Assembly (NCBI GenBank): GCA_026786065.1
Contig: JAJAYS010000368.1
Span: 1 to 25,796 of the forward strand
Source: Polaromonas sp.
GTDB lineage: Bacteria; Pseudomonadota; Gammaproteobacteria; Burkholderiales; Burkholderiaceae_C
Direction of reading: 5' to 3'
Length of the DNA stretch: 25,796 bases
The position numbers were made by a program, and so were the translations under genes. This document shows, in pieces, positions 1 through 6,508 of this stretch; the first letter of the stretch is position 1, and each line of letters starts with the position of its first letter. Under the pieces are notes generated by a model. The model saw nothing but the letters and a program-made list of their open reading frames with translations, was not told where the DNA came from and did no database searches.

Positions 1-22
1 CGGATATGTTTATAAGAGACAG
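1..22. other. Tn5/Nextera mosaic-end adapter remnant at the contig end
   Basis: Bases 4-22 align with the 19-bp Tn5 mosaic end used in tagmentation libraries (AGATGTGTATAAGAGACAG) at 17 of 19 positions, and the last 12 bases (11-22) are identical. The match stops exactly where the cobB reading frame stops looking like the protein family. I read it as untrimmed adapter joined to genomic DNA, not as a natural transposon end: nothing else of Tn5 is present. Confidence 0.88.
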
Positions 23-502
23 CAGCAGGGCCGGGTGGCCTCCGGAGCCCACGCGGTTCGCCAACACACCGGCAAAGCGCAGGCCGTCCCGGTAGCTCTG
101 CAAACCCCAGGCCAGCGCGCCAAAGGTGCCCGCCATCGCGCCCGCATCAATCACCGTCTGCACCGGCAGGCCGAAGCGCTGGGCCAGGTCCGCCGCGCTG
201 GGCTGACCGTCAAACAAGCCCATCACGCCCTCGACAATGATGAGGTCGGCCTGCTGTGCGGCGTGGTGCAGGCGCTGCGCGCAATCGGCCTCACCTGTCA
301 TCCACAAATCGAGCTGGTACACCGGTGCGCCACTCGCCAGACTGAGCCAGTACGGATCCAGGAAATCAGGACCACACTTGAACACCCGCACGCGCCGCCC
401 CTGGCGCGTATGCAGGCGCGCCAGCGCGCAGGCTACCGTCGTCTTGCCCTGACCGGAAGCCGGGGCGGCGATGAGGATGGCGGGGCAGCTGGCTGCAGGC
501 AT
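23..502 (-). CDS. cobB: Cobyrinate a,c-diamide synthase, truncated at the contig end
   Basis: This is the N-terminal 160 codons of a CobB/CbiA-type glutamine amidotransferase, the cytosolic enzyme that amidates the a and c side chains of cobyrinate in cobalamin synthesis or salvage. The P-loop motif ASGQGKTT follows the start closely (about residues 14-21), as in the family. It is followed by KCGPDFLDP, the VEGVMGLFDG segment and NRVGSGGHPALL, all typical of the ATP-binding half. The C-terminal amidotransferase half is missing because the gene runs into the adapter at 1-22. The ATG at 502 is chosen because it puts the P-loop at the usual distance from the N-terminus. The gene lies 33 bp downstream of btuB on the same strand, so both are probably under the B12 riboswitch. 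Whether the gene is intact in the organism cannot be judged here. Confidence 0.9.
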
Positions 503-535
503 CTTCAGCTCAGCAAATAAAGACCAGCGCAGGCC

Positions 536-2419
536 TTACATCAACCATGACGCGGACACAAAAAGGTTGCGGCCTGGAACAGAAAATCCGTTGGCCAGCA
601 TGTATTGCTTGTCGGTCAGGTTATTGACGCGCGCCAACAGCGAAACATTCTTCTGAATTTTCCAGTTCATGCCGACGTTGAGCGCGCTGTAGCCCGGCAA
701 CGTGTCGCGCCCCGTGAAGGTCAGGTTGTTGTCTTCCCGGTCGCTCGACAGCCTGAGCTCGCCAAACACGCTGACGTCCCCTAGACGATGGTTGATCCGC
801 GCGTTCAGCAGGTTTTGCGCAACACGAACAAGCCTTCGATCGTTCGAGGCCGGAATCGAGGAGTAAGAGCGTGGGTCCGCATAATCGTAAGACAGCGAAT
901 AGCTGGTCGGCCCTGCCTGGACATCGACGCTCAGCGTGACCCCGCGCAACACGGCCAGAGAACTCTGCGCATTGGTGGACGGAATGATGAAGCCCTGGAT
1001 ATCGTTCTGGTACACCACCGCGCCCAGCGCCAGGTTGCCCTGCTGGTATTTGAGGCCCGCTTCTGTGGCCCGGTTTCGCTGGGGCACCAACGCGGGGTTG
1101 CCAAAACCCGGAAAATAAAGCTGGTTGAAGGTGGGAGCCTGGAAACTCGTCCCCGCGCTGGCCACGGCACGCAGGCCCTCGGTCAGGCGATAGCCGGCGG
1201 ACAGCGCCCAGTTGTTGAAGCTTCCGAACTGCGAGTTCTTGTCATTGCGGACGACCGCCAGGGCATTCCAGCGCTCGCGGTTCAACGCATAAGACACCAG
1301 CGCGCTGCGCACATCGCGCTCCTTGACCAGGTAATTGGTAGAACTGTCCACCGCTTCGGAACGATTTTCAACCATCAGGGACAACACGTCTTTGTCCAGC
1401 TTGATGTCGTTTTGCCAGGTCAATTGCTTGCGCTTGGTATCGAATTTGCTGCGCCCGCCAAACGCTCCATCGGAGACCCGGTAATACTCACTCACCGACT
1501 CTTCGTCGCTGGTTCCCGCGGTCACCGTGGATTTCCACCGCGGTACCCACTGCGCGTCCCACTTGACCGTGGCGTTGTTGATCTGGGGTTTGGCGCGGGC
1601 ATCGGAGGTGAGTCTGGTCAGACCCAAGGGATTAGGGAAAGGCATACCGTCAAACTGGTATTCGCTGTCGCTACGCAACAGGCTTAAAGTCAGCCCATGG
1701 TCTGGGTTTATTTTGGCGGTCAACCTGGCATCGACGCTGGAAGACGTGAATCCGTCAGCGTCCGGGTTGAAGTTGGACGAAGCGGGATTGCTGATCGCGC
1801 TGATGCCTTTGGCCTTTTCGCGCGACACACCCAGGCTGTAACCGATGATTCCGGCGCTGCCTCGAATTGAGGCGTCCGCCTGCCGTTGGCCGTCTGAGCC
1901 AAAGCCCGCGCCAGCGCTGAGCACCAGCGCGTCGGTGGGCTCGCGGGTAAATATCTGAATCACACCGCCCACCGCATCGGGGCCGTACAGGGCCGAGGCC
2001 GCGCCGCGCAGGATTTCAATGCGCTCAATGCGCGCCAGCGGGAAGTTTTCGATCGACGCCGTACCCAAAGTCGCGGAACCGACCCGAATACCGTCAATCA
2101 GCACAATCGTTTGCGAGCTGCTGGCGCCGCGCAGAAAGACACCCGTGCTCGAGCGGTAACTGCCGTTGCTGACGATTTGAACGCCTGGTTGCTGGGCCAG
2201 GAGGTCACGCAATGACGACTGCCCGGCCCTCTCCAGCGTCTCCCGGTCAATGATCGAAACGTCCGCGATAACGTCGGTGACTGGCGTAGCCACACGCGAG
2301 GCGGTAACCACGGTCTCCTTGAGTTGAGGCGTTGCGCCGGATTGCGAAAAGGCGGGAAAGGCCGCGGACAAAGCCAACGGAAGCACGGCAAAGCGTGCAC
2401 GAGAAACACAGGTTTTCAT
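536..2419 (-). CDS. btuB: TonB-dependent vitamin B12 receptor BtuB
   Basis: This is a 627-residue outer-membrane receptor for cobalamin uptake. A signal peptide covers about residues 1-25 (cleavage likely after AFS). A TonB-box-like ETVVTASR lies just after it, then a plug domain (about 45-155; LRDLLAQQPGVQI, VLIDGIRV, IERIEILRGAASALYGPDAVGGVI), then a beta-barrel ending in NLFVSASWLM. The length matches BtuB (about 600-620). The terminal residue is Met after Trp-Leu rather than the usual terminal Phe, a small oddity. Specificity for B12 rests on the cobalamin riboswitch upstream and cobB downstream. The start at 2419 gives a standard signal peptide; the Shine-Dalgarno signal in front of it is weak. 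A related siderophore or cobinamide receptor is the main alternative, made unlikely by the riboswitch. Confidence 0.93.
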   Translation of the reverse strand: MKTCVSRARFAVLPLALSAAFPAFSQSGATPQLKETVVTASRVATPVTDVIADVSIIDRETLERAGQSSLRDLLAQQPGVQIVSNGSYRSSTGVFLRGASSSQTIVLIDGIRVGSATLGTASIENFPLARIERIEILRGAASALYGPDAVGGVIQIFTREPTDALVLSAGAGFGSDGQRQADASIRGSAGIIGYSLGVSREKAKGISAISNPASSNFNPDADGFTSSSVDARLTAKINPDHGLTLSLLRSDSEYQFDGMPFPNPLGLTRLTSDARAKPQINNATVKWDAQWVPRWKSTVTAGTSDEESVSEYYRVSDGAFGGRSKFDTKRKQLTWQNDIKLDKDVLSLMVENRSEAVDSSTNYLVKERDVRSALVSYALNRERWNALAVVRNDKNSQFGSFNNWALSAGYRLTEGLRAVASAGTSFQAPTFNQLYFPGFGNPALVPQRNRATEAGLKYQQGNLALGAVVYQNDIQGFIIPSTNAQSSLAVLRGVTLSVDVQAGPTSYSLSYDYADPRSYSSIPASNDRRLVRVAQNLLNARINHRLGDVSVFGELRLSSDREDNNLTFTGRDTLPGYSALNVGMNWKIQKNVSLLARVNNLTDKQYMLANGFSVPGRNLFVSASWLM

Positions 2420-2433
2420 GAAGAACTATTCAA

Positions 2434-2457
2434 CAAAAAAAGCCCTCACCGGCTTCC
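2434..2457 (-). terminator. Intrinsic terminator in the btuB leader (riboswitch expression platform)
   Basis: Read on the minus strand, a GGAAGCC arm, a GGTGAG loop and a GGCTTTT arm are followed by an uninterrupted run of T. The hairpin sits about 60 nt after the B12 box and just before the btuB start. This suggests that the riboswitch works by transcription termination when cobalamin is bound. The stem includes two G-U pairs, so its strength is moderate. Confidence 0.6.
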
Positions 2458-2514
2458 CCGCCAGTGCTTGAGCGTTACGACTGCGGCCCGCTTTGAGCGA
2501 ACGCACAACCACCT

Positions 2515-2760
2515 TGTTGGCCGGTATCCGGGCTGACGGAACGACCTTCATCGCCTTCCCAAGCGTGTATTCAAAACGCTCAGTGGCCTGTGATGAAAGC
2601 TAAATGCATGCTTCGACTTGGGCGCCGAAAAATGGCATTCGTCCGCTTACCGTTGCGGGGGCAGCGCAGGTTAAACATCGCCGCGTTGGAAGCCGGGTCA
2701 ACCCCGACTGCCTTGCATTTACGTCCTCCTGCTTCCCGTTGAACTGCGGCATGTGAACCA
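2515..2760 (-). promoter_or_regulatory. Cobalamin riboswitch
   Basis: The minus strand carries the hallmarks of the B12 riboswitch in the right order. There is an AACGGGAAGC segment near the 5' end (about 2735-2745), then the core CTGCCCCCGCAACGGTAAG at 2646-2664, then a GCCACTG segment, then the B12 box AGCCCGGATACCGGCC at 2519-2534. It lies between a divergent promoter region and btuB, the normal place for it. The outer limits are approximate. A possible -10 box, TAGAAT, lies at 2785-2790 on the minus strand. Confidence 0.92.
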
Positions 2761-2813
2761 CACCGCGAGCACCAACAGCCGGCGATTCTACGCCGCCGGT
2801 TTTCGCCTCACCC

Positions 2814-2819
2814 TACAAT
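2814..2819 (+). promoter_or_regulatory. Candidate -10 box for the coiled-coil/zapA operon
   Basis: TACAAT lies only 10 bp before the ATG at 2830. A transcript starting 6-7 bp downstream would have a leader of only a few bases, and no Shine-Dalgarno is visible, so the mRNA may be nearly leaderless. I see no good -35 element at 17 bp. Confidence 0.45.
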
Positions 2820-2829
2820 CGGCGCTGCC

Positions 2830-3057
2830 ATGGTCAACCCCACCCAGATCGAGCAAATCACCGAGCGTGTCGAGCGCTTGCTGCTGCGTCATGAAGAGCT
2901 GCAGCGCACCAATAAATTGCTTGAAAAGCAGGTCGATGGCCTGACCCAGGAACGCGACTCGTTGCAGTCCCGTCTAAATGCGGCGCGCGCGCGGGTTGAC
3001 GCACTGCTCGACCGCCTGCCCGACAGCAACGCCTCCCCGCAAAGAAGCCCGCAATGA
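2830..3057 (+). CDS. Small coiled-coil protein, ZapB/DUF904-like, upstream of zapA
   Basis: This 75-residue, charged protein is almost entirely heptad-patterned between about residues 5 and 60 (ITERVERLLLRHEELQRTN, then LTQERDSLQSRLN), with a polar tail. It resembles the small coiled-coil proteins encoded before zapA in many proteobacteria, which are thought to act at the division site like ZapB. Its stop overlaps the zapA start in an ATGA, indicating translational coupling. The protein is cytosolic. A role in Z-ring organisation is inferred from the neighbour and the coiled coil; the sequence alone does not prove it. Confidence 0.75.
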   Translation: MVNPTQIEQITERVERLLLRHEELQRTNKLLEKQVDGLTQERDSLQSRLNAARARVDALLDRLPDSNASPQRSPQ

Positions 3058-3419
3058 AACAGCTCGAAGTGCAGATCATGGGTCAGAGCTATCTGCTTGG
3101 CTGCCCTGAGAACGGCGATGCGCGCATGCTCGATGCCGTTAACCGGGTGGACATTGCGATGTGCAAGATCCGGGACGTCGGCAAAATCAAGGCCCGGGAT
3201 CGCATCGCGGTGCTCGCGGCGCTGAACCTTGCGTTTGAACTGTCTGATCGCAATGTCCTTTCTGAAGCGCCGGCTGCCGGCCTGGCTGCCGCACCCCCCG
3301 TCGCATCGGGCGCCAGACTGGCGCTGCCGAAAGGCAACGGCACCCGCCCTGACCCTCAGTTGGCCGAATTGCTCGGCCGTCTGGATGCTGCTCTCGGCAT
3401 GGACGGCCAGTTGCTTTGA
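3054..3419 (+). CDS. zapA: Cell division protein ZapA
   Basis: This is a 121-residue ZapA-family protein, which binds FtsZ and bundles Z-ring filaments at mid-cell. The N-terminal domain has the family pattern (KQLEVQIMGQSYLLGCPE, then LDAVNRVDIAM and IKARDRIAVLAALNLAFEL, about residues 1-62). A linker rich in Ala and Pro and a C-terminal helix (PQLAELLGRLDAAL) follow. The start overlaps the upstream stop by four bases. The downstream 6S RNA gene reproduces the zapA-ssrS order known from E. coli and many other proteobacteria, which supports the call. Confidence 0.93.
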   Translation: MKQLEVQIMGQSYLLGCPENGDARMLDAVNRVDIAMCKIRDVGKIKARDRIAVLAALNLAFELSDRNVLSEAPAAGLAAAPPVASGARLALPKGNGTRPDPQLAELLGRLDAALGMDGQLL

Positions 3420-3481
3420 ACCCCTGCTACGCAGACGCGCTTTGAGGCTTTGTCCTGCACACCGGCTGCGGCGCTGCGGCC

Positions 3482-3487
3482 TAAAAT
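3482..3487 (+). promoter_or_regulatory. Candidate -10 box of the 6S RNA promoter
   Basis: TAAAAT lies seven bases before the predicted 5' end of 6S RNA at about 3494. No clear -35 element stands out. Confidence 0.5.
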
Positions 3488-3493
3488 CTGGCA

Positions 3494-3664
3494 GTCTGCG
3501 GTGTTCATCGGGCTTTATATTTCCTTGAACCAATGCTCTACGAGCACGGGCTTGGTAAATTGTCCGGCAGGTGTGATCGTCTCGCGTCAGACGAACCCGA
3601 AACCCGACTGCCCTCGCCCACCTGAACCCCGGTTCAGGATGACGGTCCGGTGGCATTCGCAGAC
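3494..3664 (+). ncRNA. ssrS: 6S RNA
   Basis: A stretch of about 170 nt directly after zapA begins GTCTGCG (3494-3500) and ends CGCAGAC (3658-3664). These are exact reverse complements and form the closing stem expected of 6S RNA. The interior contains the long imperfect pairing and internal apical hairpins of the family (for example TTGAACC at about 3524, and paired GTCTCGCGTCAGAC-like elements near 3577-3590). 6S RNA mimics an open promoter and sequesters the housekeeping RNA polymerase holoenzyme. Location after zapA, length, closing stem and the -10 box agree. I could not run a covariance model. Confidence 0.85.
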
Positions 3665-3750
3665 ACCTTTTATCGCTGCCACCGCCGACCGCCCTTACGG
3701 CCGACAAGCAGCACGCTCCCGCCGGCGCAGCGCCCAGATCAACATCGTCC

Positions 3751-4551
3751 ATGGCGCTTGAGCTCCTGCTGGTTGTTCAGTTGCTGCTGATCGGCAGTTG
3801 CACCGGGTATCTAGCCGGGTTGCTGGGCATAGGCGGCGGCATGGTCATGGTGCCCTTCGTCAGCCTGATTCTTGAAGCGCGCGGCTACCCCGCCGACTAC
3901 ACCCTCAAAATCGCCGTTGCGACCTCGCTAGCGACGATCTGCTTCACCGCTCTGTCTTCGGTGTACGCCCACCATAGGCGCGGTGCAGTGCTGTGGCCGG
4001 TGGTCCGCGTGCTGGCACCCGGCATCGTGCTCGGCGCTATCGTCGGCGCGCAGATCACGGCGCGCTTGCCTGGCAACACCTTGGGGCTGGTGTTTGCCAG
4101 CTTCGTTGCCTTCTCGGCCACGCAAATGCTGCTGGACCGGAAACCCAAACCCAGCCGGACGCTGCCGGGCCGTGCCGCCACGTTCGGCGTCGGCAATCTG
4201 ATCGGCGTAATCTCCGCGCTGGTCGGCGCCGGCGGCGCGTTCATCTCGGTGCCGTTCATGACCTGGTGCAACATCAAAATTCACAATGCGGTAGGCACCT
4301 CGGCTGCGCTCGGCTTCCCAATTGCATTCGCCGGTACCGCGGGCTACATCTGGGCCGGCCAGAATTTGCCACCGATGCCGCCCGGCGCACTGGGTTACCT
4401 GTACCTGCCCGCGCTCGTCGTGATCTCCCTGGCCAGCGTGTTGACGGCACCGCTGGGTGCGAGCACGGCACACCGCATGGACATCCGGCCCCTGAAGCGC
4501 ATCTTCGCGGTGGTGTTGTATTTGCTTGCGCTGTACTTTGTACTCCGCTGA
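3751..4551 (+). CDS. TauE/SafE-family sulfite/organosulfonate exporter-like permease
   Basis: This 266-residue integral membrane protein has about eight hydrophobic segments. It carries the two duplicated TauE/SafE signatures: GYLAGLLGIGGGMVMVPF near residues 19-36, and IGVISALVGAGGAFISVPF near 151-169, followed by VGTSAALGFPI. The length is typical. The family moves sulfur-containing or other small organic anions; the substrate here cannot be read from the sequence. It follows 6S RNA with an 85-bp gap and precedes the oxalate island with a 115-bp gap to the first operator. A link to that island is possible but not supported by anything specific. No convincing Shine-Dalgarno precedes the ATG. 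Confidence 0.88.
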   Translation: MALELLLVVQLLLIGSCTGYLAGLLGIGGGMVMVPFVSLILEARGYPADYTLKIAVATSLATICFTALSSVYAHHRRGAVLWPVVRVLAPGIVLGAIVGAQITARLPGNTLGLVFASFVAFSATQMLLDRKPKPSRTLPGRAATFGVGNLIGVISALVGAGGAFISVPFMTWCNIKIHNAVGTSAALGFPIAFAGTAGYIWAGQNLPPMPPGALGYLYLPALVVISLASVLTAPLGASTAHRMDIRPLKRIFAVVLYLLALYFVLR

Positions 4552-4666
4552 ACGGCAGTGCGACAACCGAGGCCAAGAAAGCGAAGTCCCGCCATGCAGG
4601 ACCACAGACAGCCGGTTCACCAAGGCCCGTGGTTTCCCTAAGAGCCAGTGCCGAAGCGTCAAAAAC

Positions 4667-4680
4667 TTGACCCCCGTCAA
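4667..4680. promoter_or_regulatory. Palindromic operator upstream of tctC, TTGAC-N4-GTCAA
   Basis: The perfect inverted repeat TTGACCCCCGTCAA is centred at 4673.5, 118 bp before tctC. Its half-sites are identical to those of the palindrome at 8734-8747. The arrangement (5-4-5 spacing, TTGA core) is that of FNR/FixK-type sites. For class II activation the transcription start would be near 4715, and a weak -10 hexamer (CACCAT, 4703-4708) is at the fitting position. Assignment to the Crp/Fnr gene at 8068-8676 is inference. Confidence 0.65.
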
Positions 4681-4791
4681 GACTTTTTTTACCCTCACAA
4701 TTCACCATTCGCGCCGTGTGACGTTGAAACGCGAGAACATCGAAGTCCTTTTGATTCCAAGCACCACCACAACCTCCAGGAGACATCGCTC

Positions 4792-5805
4792 ATGATTACC
4801 CCTAAGTTCACACAAGTTAAAAGCGCACTGGCTTTGGCCACAGCGGCGCTGGCCTTTCTCGCAACCCCGGTACATGCGGCTTGGGAACCGACCAAAGCCG
4901 TCGAGTTTGTCGTGCCGGCCGGCACTGGCGGCGGCGCCGATCAGATGGCGCGCCTGATACAGGGCATCATCATCAAGCACAAGCTGATGAAAGAGCCGCT
5001 GATCGTTTTGAACAAGTCGGGCGGCGCCGGCGCGGAAGGCTTCCTCGAAGTCAAAAACGCCAAGGGTGACCCGCATAAGATCATCGTCACGTTGTCGAAT
5101 CTTTTCACCACCCCGATGGCCACCGGTGTGCCGTTCAACTGGCGCGACATGACGCCGGTCTCGATGATGGCGCTCGATCAATTCGTGCTGTGGGTCAATG
5201 CGGAATCGCCGCACAAAAATGCCAAGGAGTATCTGGATGCAGTCAAAGCGGCCGGCCCGAGCAAAATGAAAATGGGCGGCACCGGTTCCAAGCAGGAAGA
5301 CCAGATCATCACTACCGGGATCGAAAAAGCTACCGGTACCAAGTTCATTTATATCCCGTTCAAGGGCGGCGGAGACGTTGCAGTTCAGCTGGTCGGAAAG
5401 CACATTGATTCGAGCGTCAACAACCCGATCGAAGCGGTCGCGCAGTGGCGCGGTGGCCAGTTGCGGGCGCTCTGCGTGTTCGACGATAAACGCATGCCGT
5501 ACAAGGCCAAGGTTACAGAGACTCAGGGTTGGGGTGATATTCCGACCTGCAAGGAAGCCGGCGTTCCGACCGAATACACGATGCTGCGCGGCATCTTCAT
5601 GGCCCCTGGCGTGACCAAGGAGCAGACCGATTTCTACGTCGGCCTGCTGAAGAAAGTGCGCGACACCCCGGAGTGGAAAGACTACATGGAAAAGGGCGCC
5701 TTCAACCAGACCGCGATGACGGGCGACGAATTCACCAAGTGGCTGGGCACTGCTGAAAACCGCCATCGCGATCTGATGAAAGAAGCCGGATTTCTGGCCA
5801 AGTAA
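4792..5805 (+). CDS. tctC: Tripartite tricarboxylate-type transporter, periplasmic receptor (TctC/Bug family)
   Basis: This is a 337-residue periplasmic solute-binding protein of the Bug/TctC family. A cleavable signal peptide (about residues 1-29, ending VHAAW) is followed by the family start KAVEFVVPAGTGGGADQMAR. Later come the GAGAEGF region, GGTGSKQEDQ and YIPFKGGGDVAVQLVGKHID near the ligand-binding cleft. The start at 4792 is set by the Shine-Dalgarno AGGAGA at 4778-4783 and the signal peptide; an upstream in-frame extension is not a plausible N-terminus. It is first in the operon tctC-tctB-tctA. Bug receptors usually bind carboxylates; because oxalate genes follow, oxalate is the proposed ligand (inference). 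The operator at 4667-4680 suggests shared control with oxc. Confidence 0.93.
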   Translation: MITPKFTQVKSALALATAALAFLATPVHAAWEPTKAVEFVVPAGTGGGADQMARLIQGIIIKHKLMKEPLIVLNKSGGAGAEGFLEVKNAKGDPHKIIVTLSNLFTTPMATGVPFNWRDMTPVSMMALDQFVLWVNAESPHKNAKEYLDAVKAAGPSKMKMGGTGSKQEDQIITTGIEKATGTKFIYIPFKGGGDVAVQLVGKHIDSSVNNPIEAVAQWRGGQLRALCVFDDKRMPYKAKVTETQGWGDIPTCKEAGVPTEYTMLRGIFMAPGVTKEQTDFYVGLLKKVRDTPEWKDYMEKGAFNQTAMTGDEFTKWLGTAENRHRDLMKEAGFLAK

Positions 5806-5896
5806 ACCGCTCAACTGGCATCTTCTTGGGGTCGAGCCCGATGCGGTTTGACTCCACCCTTTTCCCCTACGGGACCGCCTTGCTTCAGGATTGCTG

Positions 5897-6418
5897 ATGG
5901 AATCAAACCAAACAACGGACGCCAAACCACGTCAGGGCGTGTCAACGCATATCGTGGAGGCTGTCGTGGCCCTGGGTGTGCTCATTCTCGGCATCGTGGT
6001 CATCCAGGGAAGCTGGTCCCTGGGTTCCGGCTGGACCAGTGACGGTCCTGGCGCGGGCTATTTCCCATTCTGGATTGGGGTGATCCTGTGCATCTCCGCA
6101 ATCGGGATTTTCTATCAAGCAGTGTTCGGCAAAAGCCGGAACAACGAAATTTTCGTTGACAGCGAACAGCTGCGTCGTGTGCTGTCGGTTCTCCTTCCTG
6201 CGGTTGTTTACGTAGGCGTCGTCCAGTTGATCGGGCTCTACGTCGCGTCGGCTCTCTACATCGCGGCGTTCATGATCGTCCTTGGCAAATACACCTGGAC
6301 AAAAAGCGTCACCGTGGCCATGTCGGTGGTTGTGCTTTTCTTCTTCATGTTCGAAGTCTGGTTCAAGGTGCCCCTTTTCAAGGGACAGTTCAACCTGCTC
6401 AGCTTTTTGGGCTATTGA
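5897..6418 (+). CDS. tctB: Tripartite tricarboxylate-type transporter, small membrane subunit TctB
   Basis: This 173-residue membrane protein has four hydrophobic segments (about residues 21-40, 55-73, 95-125 and 135-155), the layout of TctB. The motif DGPGAGYFPFWIGVIL near residues 50-65 is typical of the family. TctB is the small membrane partner of TctA in these secondary, receptor-dependent importers. The ATG at 5897 follows AGGA at 5887-5890 with a good gap; the TTG six bases earlier would sit directly on that ribosome site and is rejected. It is 91 bp after tctC and 90 bp before tctA. Confidence 0.9.
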   Translation: MESNQTTDAKPRQGVSTHIVEAVVALGVLILGIVVIQGSWSLGSGWTSDGPGAGYFPFWIGVILCISAIGIFYQAVFGKSRNNEIFVDSEQLRRVLSVLLPAVVYVGVVQLIGLYVASALYIAAFMIVLGKYTWTKSVTVAMSVVVLFFFMFEVWFKVPLFKGQFNLLSFLGY

Positions 6419-6508
6419 TTCACCAAGTCTCCGCATTGGCGCCGTCGAATTTCTGCTCAAAGCAGTTCGACCATTTTTCCCTAGTTTGAAAAAAGACCGG
6501 ATCCGTAC

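Noticed and set aside
788..1687. Long plus-strand open frames opposite btuB, and similar ones opposite other genes
   Set aside because: They are antisense shadows typical of high-GC coding DNA; the opposite frames carry clear protein families.
4648..4791. N-terminal extension of tctC
   Set aside because: It would run through the operator and the ribosome site and bury the signal peptide inside the protein.
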